NCBI RefSeq assembly: GCF_005889735.1
Contig: NZ_VCKY01000016.1
Location: 1-64,000 of the forward strand
Length of the DNA: 64,000 nt
Source: Nonomuraea turkmeniaca
Lineage (GTDB): Bacteria > Actinomycetota > Actinomycetes > Streptosporangiales > Streptosporangiaceae
Direction: 5' to 3'
The notes under the pieces were generated by a model that was not told the DNA's origin, did no database searches, and saw only the letters and a list, made by a program, of their open reading frames with translations. Made by a program: the position numbers and the translations under genes. Shown here in pieces: positions 18,355 through 26,987 of the stretch (the stretch's first letter is position 1; each line of letters opens with the position of its first letter).

Positions 18355-19486
18355 CGCAGAGGGATGGAGGCGCTGGACCCGGCGGCGGCCGCTACGGCGC
18401 GGGAGGGCGCCGATGGGGCGCGCCGCCTCCGGCCGGCGGGCGGCGACCCGCCGAAGATCGAGGATCTGCTGCAGCAGGTGCAGATCGACCACACGCCCGT
18501 CGACCTGGAGGTGGTCGATGAGCGGCATCGGCTGTCGATCGGCCGCCCCTACGTCACCGCGGCCATCGACGTGGCCAGCCGCTGCGTGGTCGGCCTGGTG
18601 GTCACGCTGGAGGCGTCCTCGGCGCTGTCGGCCGGGCTGTGCCTGGCGCACACGGTGTGCGACAAGCGGCCGTGGCTGGAGCGGCTCGGGCTGGAGACGG
18701 CGGCCTGGCCGATGAGCGGCAAGCCGCAGGAGATCTACGTGGACAAGGCCGCCGAGTTCCGCAGCGAGGCGCTGCGCCGGGGCTGCGCTCAGCATGGGAT
18801 CACGCTGACGTACCGGCCCAAAGGGCATGCCGCACTTCGGCGGCATCATCGAGCGGCTGATCGGCACAATGATGCAGATGGTGCACGAACTGCCCGTCAC
18901 CACCTTCTCCAACCCCGCAGAGCGTGGCAGCTACGACAGCCAGGCCACGGCGGTGTTGACCGTCGCCGAGCTGAACCGGTGGCTGGCCCTGGCGGTGGCC
19001 GCCTACCACGGCCAGGTGCACGCCACGCTGGGCCAGACTCCGGCCGGACGGTGGGCTGAAGGCGTCGCGGCCGGCGGCCGCCCCGCGACGGTGACCAGCG
19101 AGACCGCGTTCCTGATCGACTTCCTGCCGGTGATCCGGCGGACGCTGAGGCGGACCGGCTTCACCATCGACCACGTGCAGTACTACAGCGACATGCTCAA
19201 GCCCTGGATCGCCCGCCGCGACCGGCTGGAGAAGTTCGTGCTGCGCCGCGACCCGCGCGACCTGTCCCGGATCTGGGTGCTGGACCCTGATGGGCACGCC
19301 TACCTGCCGGTGCCGTACCGGATGCTGTCGCGCCCGCCGATCAGCGTGTGGGAACAGCGCGCCGCGATCGCCCGGCTGCGCCAGGACGGCCGCGCCCAGG
19401 CCGATGAGAACGCCCTGTTCGCCATGGTGGAGCAGCGCCCTGGACGCATCCGGCCGTTGACGCGTTTTATGCGTCCTTACCTGTGA
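18337..19486 (+). pseudogene. TniA/TnsB-like (Mu-type DDE) transposase, N-truncated and frameshifted
   Basis: Two frames together give an rve-type integrase core and a Mu-type C-terminal domain. The first catalytic Asp is in VQIDHTPVDLEV, the second in IYVDKAAEFRSE, and then in the other frame FGGIIERLIGTMMQMVHE supplies the Glu. The switch is an extra base near 18826 (YRPKG then MPHFGG). The downstream half runs LNRWLALAVAAYHGQVHATL to the stop at 19486. The N-terminal DNA-binding domains of a full TniA (about 550-600 residues) are missing and no TniB ATPase follows. It is the clearest mobile-element core in this accessory stretch. Confidence 0.75.
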
Positions 19487-19654
19487 AACACGGCCTGCCC
19501 AAACACGGGCCAGCCGAGCTGAGCACAGACCCCGACCTACGGCGCACTCCTTAAGGAGGACGTGCGCTACCTCGGCGACATCATGACCCCCGTGCGCCAC
19601 CACATGCGCGGGCAGCCGCCCCGCTCGGCGGCTCCGCGCAAGCGCCGTACTCGG

Positions 19655-20374
19655 TCAGATACCAAGCACGGCCTCGAGGTCGTCGATGGCCGCCAGGGAC
19701 TGGGCGAGCTGCTCGCGTTCTGCCTCGGTCAGGGTGAGGGCGCGCGCCCGGGCCAGGGCGTGCCCGGCGGCGGCGTGGTCCTTGGCGCGGACGGCGAGCT
19801 CGGCCCGGTAGACCAGCGCCTCCAGTAGCTCGGCCGCCGACGCGGTGTCCTTGTCCCGCTCCAGGGCGCCGTCCAGGATCTCGGCCGCCCGCTCGTGATT
19901 GCCGTTGGAGTCGCCCATCACGACCGCCCGGTCCAGCGAGGTGGTGAGCCTGCTCGTGGCCTCCTCCTTCTCCGGCAGGGGGCGGGCGGCCATGAAGCGG
20001 ATCCAGTTGCCGCCGGGGTCGATGACGGCGAAGCCGGAGTGGTTGCCGTCGTTCTTCCGCCTGCGCGGCCGGGTCATCCGGGGGATGCCGGAGACCAGGA
20101 GCTTGCCGTGCGCCGCGCGCATGCCCGCGGCGAACGCCTCGAACAGCTCTCCGGTGTCCGGCACGACGATCACGCAGGTCCCGTAGGAGTCTTCGGGCTT
20201 GAACGCCTCCGGCATGCCGAAGAAGCCCAGCTGGAGATCCTCGCGCTTGAGCAACACGTACGGGTTCGGCCGGACCTGGTAGTAGATCCGGCGGAAACCG
20301 AGCATCGTGTAGAAGTCGACCATCTCGTCGATGGAGCGGCACGGAAGCAGCGGTATGGCGATCTCGTTGGCCAT
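19655..20374 (-). CDS. VOC-family (glyoxalase/bleomycin-resistance) protein with helical tail
   Basis: 239 residues, start ATG at 20374 behind AGGAGTT. Residues 1-125 form a VOC fold (AIPLLPCRSIDEMVDFYTML, then SGFAVIDPGGNWIRFM). Residues about 135-239 are an added alpha-helical, Ala/Glu-rich region (ERAAEILDGALERDK, RAELAVRAKDHAAAGHALAR) that looks TPR-like and is not part of ordinary 120-140-residue VOC proteins. It lies 11 bp downstream of a PadR gene in the same direction, so the two are probably co-transcribed. Role: binding or detoxifying a small molecule; substrate unknown. Confidence 0.8.
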   Translation of the reverse strand: MANEIAIPLLPCRSIDEMVDFYTMLGFRRIYYQVRPNPYVLLKREDLQLGFFGMPEAFKPEDSYGTCVIVVPDTGELFEAFAAGMRAAHGKLLVSGIPRMTRPRRRKNDGNHSGFAVIDPGGNWIRFMAARPLPEKEEATSRLTTSLDRAVVMGDSNGNHERAAEILDGALERDKDTASAAELLEALVYRAELAVRAKDHAAAGHALARARALTLTEAEREQLAQSLAAIDDLEAVLGI

Positions 20375-20385
20375 CGGGGGAACTC

Positions 20386-20946
20386 CTATTCGCCGGCCAT
20401 GGTGAACGCGCCCTCTTCCAGGCGGTGGATCATTCGGTCGGTCCACTGGGCGCCGGCGTCGGCGGTGCTCAGCCACAGGGACAGCACCTCGCCCACCGGG
20501 CCCCAGGTCGCCAGATCCGTGCCCTCGGGCAGGTACGCGGTGATGCTCGCGCGCCACTCGCGCATGGCGCGGGCCCGCTTGCGCAGCAACTCCAGGGCCC
20601 GCTCCCGGGGAAGGTCCTCGATGAGGCCGACAGCGGCGCCCAGCACGTCCAGGCTCGGCTCGCGGTCGGCCAGCGCCTGACCCAGCAGGTCGAGGTACTC
20701 CCGCTCGCCCTGCTGGGTCAGCTCGTACTCGATCCGCGGCGGCCCTCCGGCCTCGGAGGCGACCGTCTCGTGCGTCACCAGCAGGCCCTGACCGGCCATG
20801 CTCTTGAGCGCGTGATAGACCGAGCCCGAGGTGGCGGTCGACCACTCGTGCGCGCCCCACGACTCCAGATCCGCGCGGACCTGGTAGCCGTGGGCGCGCC
20901 CGCGCCTGCGCAGCGCGCCCAGGACCAGCAGCCGTACCGGCTTCAT
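20386..20946 (-). CDS. PadR-family transcriptional regulator
   Basis: 186 residues with a PadR winged helix: LLVLGALRRRGRAHGYQVRADL at the start, SGSVYHALKSMAGQGLLV as the recognition region, and the IEYELTQQGEREYLDLL wing. A helical C-terminal effector/dimer part follows. The start is taken at ATG 20946 behind GGGAGGG rather than the upstream in-frame ATG at 20973. A perfect palindrome 19 bp upstream (20965-20984) is the likely autoregulatory site. It probably controlled itself, the VOC gene, and the ABC exporter whose remains lie just upstream. Confidence 0.9.
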   Translation of the reverse strand: MKPVRLLVLGALRRRGRAHGYQVRADLESWGAHEWSTATSGSVYHALKSMAGQGLLVTHETVASEAGGPPRIEYELTQQGEREYLDLLGQALADREPSLDVLGAAVGLIEDLPRERALELLRKRARAMREWRASITAYLPEGTDLATWGPVGEVLSLWLSTADAGAQWTDRMIHRLEEGAFTMAGE

Positions 20947-20964
20947 CGAACCCTCCCGAACTTC

Positions 20965-20984
20965 GCTAGCCAAATTTGGCTAGC
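20965..20984. promoter_or_regulatory. 20-bp perfect palindrome, PadR operator candidate
   Basis: GCTAGCCAAATTTGGCTAGC reads identically on both strands. It lies between the PadR start and the ABC-exporter relic. A long, AT-centred palindrome directly upstream of a padR gene is the usual arrangement for autorepression. Confidence 0.75.
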
Positions 20985-20986
20985 TG

Positions 20987-21290
20987 CTACCGGGAGCTTA
21001 CCGCACCAACGTGGAGGAAATCGGCGTAGCGGCCGCCGCGGCGTACCAGCTCCTCATGATCACCCTCCTCGACGACCCGGCCACCGTCCCGGAAGGCGAT
21101 GCGGTCGGCGCGCTGGACCGTCCGCATCCGGTGGGCCACCATCACCACCCGTCCGGCCGACCATCAGGCGCTCGATCCGCCCTACGGGTGACGCCCCGAA
21201 GTGACCGCCTGGTGCGGGATCGCGCCAGGTCGGGGTGGCCGTTCCGGTCAAGCGGCGGGTCATGTCGTCGGTCATCGACCAATAGATCAT
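20987..21290 (-). pseudogene. ABC exporter (TMD-NBD half transporter) reduced to its two ends
   Basis: The minus strand starts MIYWSMTDDMTRRL (21290; alternative ATG 21275), runs to GASPVGRIERLM, then jumps in another frame to RVVMVAHRMRTVQRADRIAF. It ends GDHEELVRRGGRYADFLHVG before a TAG at 20987. The last part is the H-loop and C-terminus of an ABC exporter ATPase; the first fits the cytoplasmic start before the membrane domain. Roughly 500 codons, including all transmembrane helices, Walker A, signature and Walker B, are missing. Its position upstream of PadR suggests a PadR-controlled drug exporter. Confidence 0.6.
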
Positions 21291-21377
21291 CGACTCGGAG
21301 CCGGCCGATCGGGTCTCGTAGTCGCGGGCCGGCGATGCGGCATCAGGGTGCCGAAGACCCGCTCGGCCGCCGGGTAG

Positions 21378-21446
21378 CTTCTGGACCGGCAACTGGCCGC
21401 TCCGACCGAGGCGGGCTGCCTGCGGATCTTCGCCGACAAGAAGCCC
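21378..21446 (+). pseudogene. Resolvase N-terminal scrap
   Basis: A short forward stretch reads LLDRQLAAPTEAGCLRIFADKK. This matches the segment after the catalytic Ser in serine recombinases (LDRQLDALxxAGCxxIFxDKxSG). Nothing before or after it continues the match. It is a mobile-element relic of the same family as the C-terminal scrap at 3284. Confidence 0.45.
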
Positions 21447-21519
21447 ATCAGTCCTGGCCTCTACCTCGCCGCCGCCATCTACCGCCCATTCGCCGTCGGC
21501 GCTCCGCCCCTCAGCGCGC

Positions 21520-22352
21520 GTGTGCAGACGACTCCTGATATCCGTGCACGCGACTCCGGAAAGCGACAACGGGGCACGGGCGGGATGGGTGCACGCCGCA
21601 CCCGGCGGCTGGCAGATCCACGACCGTGACGGGCGGCTCGTCACCACCCTGCCCGCCGACGACGCGCACGGGCGCGATGTGCTGCTCGCCGCCCGGCACG
21701 CGGCGGCCGCGCTGGGCATCCCCGGCGCCGAGCACGCGGCGGTGACGGTCGGCCCGCTCCACGACGACCGCGGCAGAACCATCGACACCTCGCCGGCGGG
21801 CCTGGCGTCCTGGAGCCTGCTCAAGAGCCGCGTGCCCGGCCGCACCGACGTCATCGTGCGCAGCCGCTGCGTCGGCTGGCTCCAGCGTGACGATCGCGGC
21901 CGTGACGTCGCCTGCACGATCGACGGCCCGGTGCCCGGATCGGCCAGCACCAACCGCGTGCAGGCCGTGACCGCGCTGCTGGCCGCGCTGGTCGCACCCG
22001 CGCCCTGCGCGACCTCGGGCCCGAGGCCCGCACGCCCCGCAGGCCGCGCGCTCGCTCGCCGCGTGAGCGGCCGATCAGTCCCTTCACCCCGGCGCAGCTG
22101 GCCGCCGCCGCGCTCACCGACAACCTGCCGCGCCTGCCTGATGGCTCCTACCGCGTGCACATCCACGACGGCTTCGACGACACCGAGCTCGGGCGTGTCT
22201 ATCGCTCCGGCCGCCGCTGGCAGGCCCTCGCTCCCGACGGGCGCGTCGTCGTGCATCGCGCTGCCACCCGTACCGAGGCAGTCGACCAGCTGCTCGCCAC
22301 TCCCGGCCCGCTCTTCGGCGACCCCGCCGACACGATCCTTCACGACCTATGA
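21520..22352 (+). pseudogene. Hypothetical protein, probably frameshifted
   Basis: Not recognised. One frame gives about 160 residues from a likely GTG at 21544 (VHATPESDNGARAGWVHAAP, then DAHGRDVLLAARHAAAALG). Near 22000 the protein-like text moves to another frame (LRDLGPEARTP, FTPAQLAAAALTDNLPRLPD, GRVYRSGRRWQALAPDGRVV) and stops naturally after DTILHDL at 22352. Codon third positions are strongly GC in each piece, supporting a single real gene with one indel or sequencing error. No signal peptide or catalytic motif is visible. Confidence 0.5.
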
Positions 22353-22766
22353 GACCCCGAACCGTACGTCAGTAAGTCGCCACTGATTCACGTACAAGAT
22401 CCCCAGGCATGCAGACAGGGAGAGCGTGATGGACGGAGACCTGGACGCGCCGCGGTCGCGTTGCTGAGGAACCTCAAGCCTGTCGGCCGCCGACCGTGAG
22501 CGGCTTTACGAGATCGACGCGGAACTGTCGGAGGCTGAGCGCCGGACAAAGGCCAGGAGGCGCTGACCACCCCCGCCGCGCTCTGCCTCGGCGGCCTACG
22601 AGGCGTTGGCGTCTGCGAGAGCTTTGTGACGACGCCGATGGAGACGTTGACCCCGGCGGCGATGGTCCGGGATGGATTCTCCGCGTTCGCGGCGGGCGAG
22701 GACCACGGCGCGTTTGTCGTCGTCGACCACGGGGCGCCGGGCGGGAATGGGTGGAGGCCGTAACGA
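22353..22766. other. Intergenic stretch with a possible gene scrap
   Basis: No complete gene is seen. A forward frame at about 22485-22566 reads LSAADRERLYEIDAELSEAE and ends RRTKARRR before a stop. It looks like the tail of a small helical protein but has no convincing start. Confidence 0.3.
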
Positions 22767-23378
22767 TCAGTTTTCGCGGGTGACGGAGGTCCGGATGCTC
22801 CAGGGGCTGCAGTCGGACTTGAAGGTGCCACGGTCGCAGCCTTCGACGCTGAAGCTGAACGTTGTCGTGCAGCCGCCGTGGGCGCTGCAGGACGCGTACT
22901 CCTCACCCTCCGGGCCCGGATCGTACACATCGACGGGGAGGCTGAAGGCGCCGCTCCATGGGGTCTGGCGGGCGACTCTGACCTGGCGGTTCCCGGTGCC
23001 GTTCTTGTCCCAGAGGACGTTGAAGTAGTCCCAGTCGCGGCCGAGGCCGCTCCAGGCCAAGAAGACGCGGTCGCGGGTGAAGTAGGCCCGGACGAGAGTG
23101 CCGTTGCCGAGGTTCGGCGACCAGACGATCTTGCCGTTGCGGAAGCGCTGCCAGGAGCCCTTCTTGTCCGAGAAGCCGAACTCCTTGGTGGTCGGGCAGC
23201 CGTACACGCTCTTCTGCCCGCCTTTGGACCGCCAGAAGTTGCCGATCAGGCTGCCCTGCGGGGCCACCAGGGCCGGGTTGCACGCGGAGGTGGTGGAGGC
23301 CTGCGCGGTGGCGGGCGCGAGGATCGCCAGGCCGGCTGTTGCCGTGGCAGCGGCGAGTAAGAAGCGGATCTTTACCAT
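22767..23378 (-). CDS. Secreted LGFP-repeat-like protein
   Basis: 203 residues. The start is set at ATG 23378, where MVKIRFLLAAATATAGLAIL gives a signal peptide cleaved after AQAS; the longer in-frame start at 23402 would spoil it. The mature N-terminus reads GSLIGNFWRSKGGQKSVYGC and then WQRFRNGKIVWSP, the pattern of LGFP repeats found in actinobacterial surface proteins. About 100 further residues contain paired cysteines. It is a close paralogue of the next gene (23448), with conserved blocks such as GSWQRFRNGKIVWSPNLGN and SGLGRDWDYFNV. Presumably cell-wall associated; precise role unknown. Confidence 0.75.
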   Translation of the reverse strand: MVKIRFLLAAATATAGLAILAPATAQASTTSACNPALVAPQGSLIGNFWRSKGGQKSVYGCPTTKEFGFSDKKGSWQRFRNGKIVWSPNLGNGTLVRAYFTRDRVFLAWSGLGRDWDYFNVLWDKNGTGNRQVRVARQTPWSGAFSLPVDVYDPGPEGEEYASCSAHGGCTTTFSFSVEGCDRGTFKSDCSPWSIRTSVTREN

Positions 23379-23447
23379 GGTTGGGTCCCTTCGGATGCTC
23401 ATCAGGATGAAAGTTCACAGGCCGGCGGATCGGCGGGAGGAGCGGGG

Positions 23448-24044
23448 TCAGTGGGCGAGGCTGATGGAGGTGGGAATGCTCCACGGGCCGCAGTCCGAGC
23501 CGAAGGTGGTCTTGTCGCAGCCCTGGACGACGTAGGCGAACGTGTCGGACCCGTGGCCGTTGGTGGTGGTGCCGACGCCGCCTTGGACGTACGGGGCCAT
23601 CCGGTACTGGCCGCTCCACGGAGTCAGGCGGCCTGTCTGGACCTGGGTGGCCTTGCCGCCGTCCTTGCTCCAGCGGACGTTGAAGTAGTCCCAGTCACGG
23701 CCGAGACCGCTCCACTTGAAGACGATGTTGTCGCCCTTCTGGAAGACGCGGACCAGGGTGTCGTTGCCGAGGTTCGGCGACCAGACGATCTTGCCGTTGC
23801 GGAAGCGCTGCCAGGAACCCTTCTTGTCCGGGTAACCGAACTCCTTGGTGGCCGGGCAGCCGAACACGCTCCTCTCGCCCCCGTTGGAGCGCCACAGGCC
23901 ACCGATGAGGCTGCCGGCGGGCGCCACCAGCGACGAGTCGCACGCGCTACTGGCGGATGCGGCCTGTGGTACGGCGAGACAGACAGCGGCCGTCGCCACG
24001 ACGGCGGCCAGACCGGTGAGTGAACGGGAAGCTGTGCGGCCCAT
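23448..24044 (-). CDS. Secreted LGFP-repeat-like protein (tandem paralogue)
   Basis: 198 residues with a signal peptide (SLTGLAAVVATAAVCLAVPQ, cleavage after ASAS). The LGFP-like motif GSLIGGLWRSNGGERSVFGC precedes WQRFRNGKIVWSP, and a C-terminal Cys-containing half (GCDKTTFGSDCGPWSIPTS) matches that of the neighbour at 22767 (GCDRGTFKSDCSPWSIRTS). Tandem duplication followed by divergence is evident from the many shared blocks. The two are separated by only 69 bp and read the same way, so they are probably co-expressed. Confidence 0.78.
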   Translation of the reverse strand: MGRTASRSLTGLAAVVATAAVCLAVPQAASASSACDSSLVAPAGSLIGGLWRSNGGERSVFGCPATKEFGYPDKKGSWQRFRNGKIVWSPNLGNDTLVRVFQKGDNIVFKWSGLGRDWDYFNVRWSKDGGKATQVQTGRLTPWSGQYRMAPYVQGGVGTTTNGHGSDTFAYVVQGCDKTTFGSDCGPWSIPTSISLAH

Positions 24045-24075
24045 GGGAGTGCCCTTCTAACGAGAGGTTGGGTGC

Positions 24076-24100
24076 GGCACCCCTTGTGTAGTGGGGTGCC
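24076..24100 (-). terminator. Hairpin between secreted-protein genes
   Basis: Perfect 8-bp stem GGCACCCC / GGGGTGCC with a 9-base loop, located just past the stop of the repeat protein (24158, minus strand) and before the LGFP gene. There is no clear U tract, so it is only a possible terminator or attenuator. Confidence 0.35.
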
Positions 24101-24157
24101 ACTTTCATGCGGGCTTTCGACAACTTGACGGGCTCTTGAGCTGCCTGGCGGTGATCC

Positions 24158-24822
24158 TCACTGGGTCCAGATGGCGGCGTATCGGCCCAGCTCGGTGCTG
24201 ATGTGGACCGGGTAGAAGCCCTTGGCCCCGAGCTCGTCGAACCGGCTCTGGTAGACCGGGGCGGTCATGTTGACGTAGGAGTACCAAGGGCCGGACTTGT
24301 CGTCGCGCCAGACGGTGGTGTACTCGCCGGTCGTGCTCATCGTGATGGCCGCGGCGCGGTAGCCCTTCGCCACCTGGCGCTTGAACTCGGCTTCGTGCCG
24401 TGCCTGCGACAGGCCGACCTTGACCAGCCAGTTCACCCGGCCGGGGTTGGCCGACCAGACCGCGGCGTAGCGCCTGGCGGCGGCGGTGCCGTACACGTCG
24501 ACCGAGGTGAGCATCAGGCCCTGCGCGCGGGCGGTGCTGGAGGTGCTGAGCAGCTCGGCCGCGCTGATACCGTGCTTGGCGATGAACCGGGAACCGGGCT
24601 TCTTCACGAAGATGGCGGCGAAGCGGGCGCCCGTGCCGGCGCCGGTGGCGCTGACCGCGGCGGGCTGGAAGCCCTGAGCGGTGAGCTGCTCGAAGCGCTT
24701 CTGGTAGCCGCTGGGGGACATGTCCTGGTAGAACGCCCAGGGCAGGTCGCCGCCCAGGGCGCGACCGGAGGTCGACCACGTCGCCGAGTAGCGGCTGTGG
24801 AATAGACCAGTCGCCATCCACC
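24158..24822 (-). pseudogene. Tandem-repeat secreted-type protein lacking its N-terminus
   Basis: About 220 residues made of four to five repeats of roughly 45 residues (for example GYQKRFEQLTAQGFQPAAVS, AEFKRQVAKGYRAAAITMS, YQSRFDELGAKGFYPVHIS), each followed by a RYAAVW/RFAAIF strand. This is the pattern of the bacterial tandem-repeat domain seen in serine-hydrolase-like and polyglycine-hydrolase-like secreted proteins. It ends naturally (AAIWTQ, stop at 24158). At its upstream end the repeat text meets, out of frame, the tail of another secreted protein near 24820, so its start and signal peptide are lost. Confidence 0.55.
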
Positions 24823-25245
24823 GCAGCGAGTGGCCCGGCTGGTGCGCTGGTTCCAGTAGCACACGCGGATCGCGATGGTGCGGGGCCCGTCTTCGTCCCA
24901 GGCGCGCATCCCGGAGCGGCCGTAACCGTTGGGGCCGCACTTTTTGACGGTGTGGTAGCTGGGCTTGTCCCATTCATCGGGGTTGGTCATCTTGATCTGC
25001 AGGTAGCCGCACAGCCAGGGCGGGGAACTGTGGTCGTAGACGCGGGCTTCGAAGTTGAAGCTGCCGTTGTCCTCGTCGTCCCACGTCCGGCCGTCGGCGT
25101 GGGCCCGTGAGCCCTGGAAGGGTAGGGAGCGCACCGGCCCCCACCCGACGTCGTCGGGGCCGGATGCTAAGGCGGGGGCGGCGAGGGCGGAACCGGCCAG
25201 CAGGACGGCCGCGCAGGCGAGCGTGGGCGTGATGGAGCGCTTCAT
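24823..25245 (-). CDS. Small secreted Cys-containing protein, 3' end disturbed
   Basis: Begins MKRSITPTLACAAVLLAGSA with a clear signal peptide. The mature part of about 115 residues has aromatic/Asp-rich text (RTWDDEDNGSFNFEARVYD, WDKPSYHTVKKCGPNGYG) and four cysteines arranged as two likely disulfides, ending near CYWNQRTSRATRCGGWR. The frame then runs on into the neighbouring repeat gene without its own stop, so the last codons are probably missing. Family not recognised. It is part of a run of minus-strand exported proteins from 22.8 to 26.2 kb. Confidence 0.55.
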
Positions 25246-25373
25246 GATGATCCCCCGGTAGGGCTAGGCGAGCGTCATGGACGGGCGGACGGGACCTTGA
25301 CGACAGCGTGTGCGAGGGGAGCCAACCGTCGTCGTCTCATTCCTCGCCGCCGCTGCGTCGCACGTGCAACGAC

Positions 25374-26183
25374 TCAGGCGCAGTGCCCGAACATCTGCAC
25401 GTACGTCAGAGCCGGGGTGGTGGAGCCGGCGGCCGGGTCCGCGCTTCCCCAGGCGACTCTGGTGTACAGCACCGTGAAGTCGGGGCTGAGGATGTTGTTG
25501 CGGTGGCCCTCGCTGCCCATCCACCGCGAGACGGCCGCCCGGGCCGTGACATAGCCGCGTCCCCACCCCGCGTAGGTGTTCTCGGCGATGGAGGGGGTTC
25601 CGCGGCGGCAGTAGCCCACGGCCTGGGCCCGGCTGAGCGGAGTCGATTCGGTCTGCGGATGGATGTGTGAGTTGCAGGTCTTGGACTCGTCCTGGCTGGT
25701 CTTGGGATTGTCCTTGTTGGGGACGCACTTCTTGCCCGGCTGCACCTCTCCCCACCAGCGCAGCTTGACGGCGTCTGCGGCGTGCCTGGCCGCCGCGTTG
25801 CCGAGGGTGGGTGGGCTGTTCTTGCCCATCTTGCCCAGCGCGTAGGGCCTACTCAGCGGTCGTAGCCCGCCTGCGGTCCGTTCGGCGTTGACAAGGCACA
25901 ACACCGCTCGTTCGATGGCGGATGACTGCATGCGGTAGTCGACGCGTCCCCTCGCGGTGTCGGGGAAGGCGGATTTGTCCCGGTAGACCATGTCGATGTT
26001 CGCGCAGGTTCCGGCGCCTTCCAGCGGCGTGGCCGCGGCGGCTACCGGTTGTGCCGGGGATAGGGCGGCGGTCAGGCCCAGCAGGAGGGTGCCGCTCGCC
26101 AGGGCGGCGGCCCGCCGCGAGCGGGACTGGGCGCCATCACGCACATGCCGCTGCCGGTGGGAGAACGGTGAGAAGTGGCTCAC
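25374..26183 (-). CDS. Secreted CAP-domain (SCP/PR-1-like) protein
   Basis: 269 residues. A long basic N-region and hydrophobic core (GTLLLGLTAALSPAQPVAAA) form the signal peptide. The CAP fold follows: AVLCLVNAERTAGGLRPLSR at the helix-1 region, AARHAADAVKLRWW, HPQTESTPLSRAQAVGY, IAENTYAGWG, then VSRWMGSEGHRNNILSPDFT, which carries the HRxNI motif. The metal-binding His of CAP proteins appears at SHIHPQ and in EGHRNN. Extracellular; actinobacterial CAP proteins are mostly of unknown function, perhaps sterol/lipid binding or cell-wall related. Confidence 0.87.
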   Translation of the reverse strand: MSHFSPFSHRQRHVRDGAQSRSRRAAALASGTLLLGLTAALSPAQPVAAAATPLEGAGTCANIDMVYRDKSAFPDTARGRVDYRMQSSAIERAVLCLVNAERTAGGLRPLSRPYALGKMGKNSPPTLGNAAARHAADAVKLRWWGEVQPGKKCVPNKDNPKTSQDESKTCNSHIHPQTESTPLSRAQAVGYCRRGTPSIAENTYAGWGRGYVTARAAVSRWMGSEGHRNNILSPDFTVLYTRVAWGSADPAAGSTTPALTYVQMFGHCA

Positions 26184-26248
26184 GAGGGATTCCTTTGCTT
26201 TCGGTGTCGGTCATTGATAGAGGTCTGGAACCGCATCGGCGGTCGCGA

Positions 26249-26485
26249 TCAGCAGGCGGCGGTGAAGTCCGCCTCGGTGGCGCGGCGCATCTCGAAACGC
26301 ACCGGCCGGTCGCCGGGCCGCCACCGGTCGGCGGCGATGGTGATCGCGTGGCCGCCCGGCCACTGGCCGTCGAGATGGCCGAGAGACGTGACAGGGGATG
26401 TGGCGGGAGCCTGGCGGCTGGGGCGGGTGTTCAGGGAGAAGCGGGCGGCGCTGCGGTCGCTTACGTGGCCCCACATCTCGTTCAT
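26249..26485 (-). CDS. Hypothetical 78-residue protein
   Basis: Start ATG 26485 behind AGGAAC, ending FEMRRATEADFTAAC. No family recognised, no signal peptide. Moderately basic with a HLDGQWPGGHAITIAADRW segment suggesting beta structure. It lies 65 bp upstream of the CAP gene on the same strand and could be co-transcribed with it. Base composition fits a coding gene, but the short length leaves doubt. Confidence 0.45.
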   Translation of the reverse strand: MNEMWGHVSDRSAARFSLNTRPSRQAPATSPVTSLGHLDGQWPGGHAITIAADRWRPGDRPVRFEMRRATEADFTAAC

Positions 26486-26725
26486 GACTTGTTCCTAATC
26501 GTGTGGTGAAGGTCCCTCTGGCGGGAAGGGCTGCGGATCGCGTTGTCATCAGCGTGCGGTGGCGCCGTCCCCAATGACGAGGGGGCGCATGGCCAGGCCG
26601 CCGGGAGGATTTCCCGGCCGGATCAGGGGTTTGCTCCCTTGTCGGTCGTGTGGGGTGGCCGTGCGGGCGCGGTCCCGCGAGGTCGATGTCCTTGACCGGC
26701 CCCATGGCCGTGGTACGGGTGACGA

Positions 26726-26911
26726 CTACCCGGTGCGGGGAGCCACGCTTGCGGCTCGTGGGCGCAGGAGCAGCCCGATACCGGCGGCGATGGCCCACAG
26801 TGCGATGCCGGTCGCGGTCGGGAACAAGGGGTCGAACAGCGGGGTGAACAGGGCCGTTCCGCTGGCGAGTGCGTAGCCGAGGCCGCCGAGGATGCCGGGC
26901 ACGGCCGTCAC
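26726..26911 (-). CDS. Possible small membrane protein or fragment
   Basis: About 61 residues from a GTG, with two hydrophobic segments (GILGGLGYALASGTALFTPL and ATGIALWAIAAGIGLLLR) and a basic tail. Upstream in-frame text (DLVIGNWV) continues the protein-like pattern, so this may be the end of a longer membrane gene whose start is lost. No family can be assigned. Confidence 0.35.
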   Translation of the reverse strand: MTAVPGILGGLGYALASGTALFTPLFDPLFPTATGIALWAIAAGIGLLLRPRAASVAPRTG

Positions 26912-26987
26912 CCAGTTGCCGATGACCAGATCTCGCCGTTCCTGCGGATCAACGGGCAGAGCGCGTCGGAGATCACCGGGCCCGCCT

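Noticed and set aside
19536-19660. Short forward frame reading YGALLKEDVRYLGDIMTPVR
   Set aside because: It looks protein-like but has no start and no family could be named, so it is not listed as a gene.
22353-22766. Possible riboswitch or small RNA between hypothetical gene and LGFP gene
   Set aside because: No conserved fold or aptamer-like motif could be recognised by eye.
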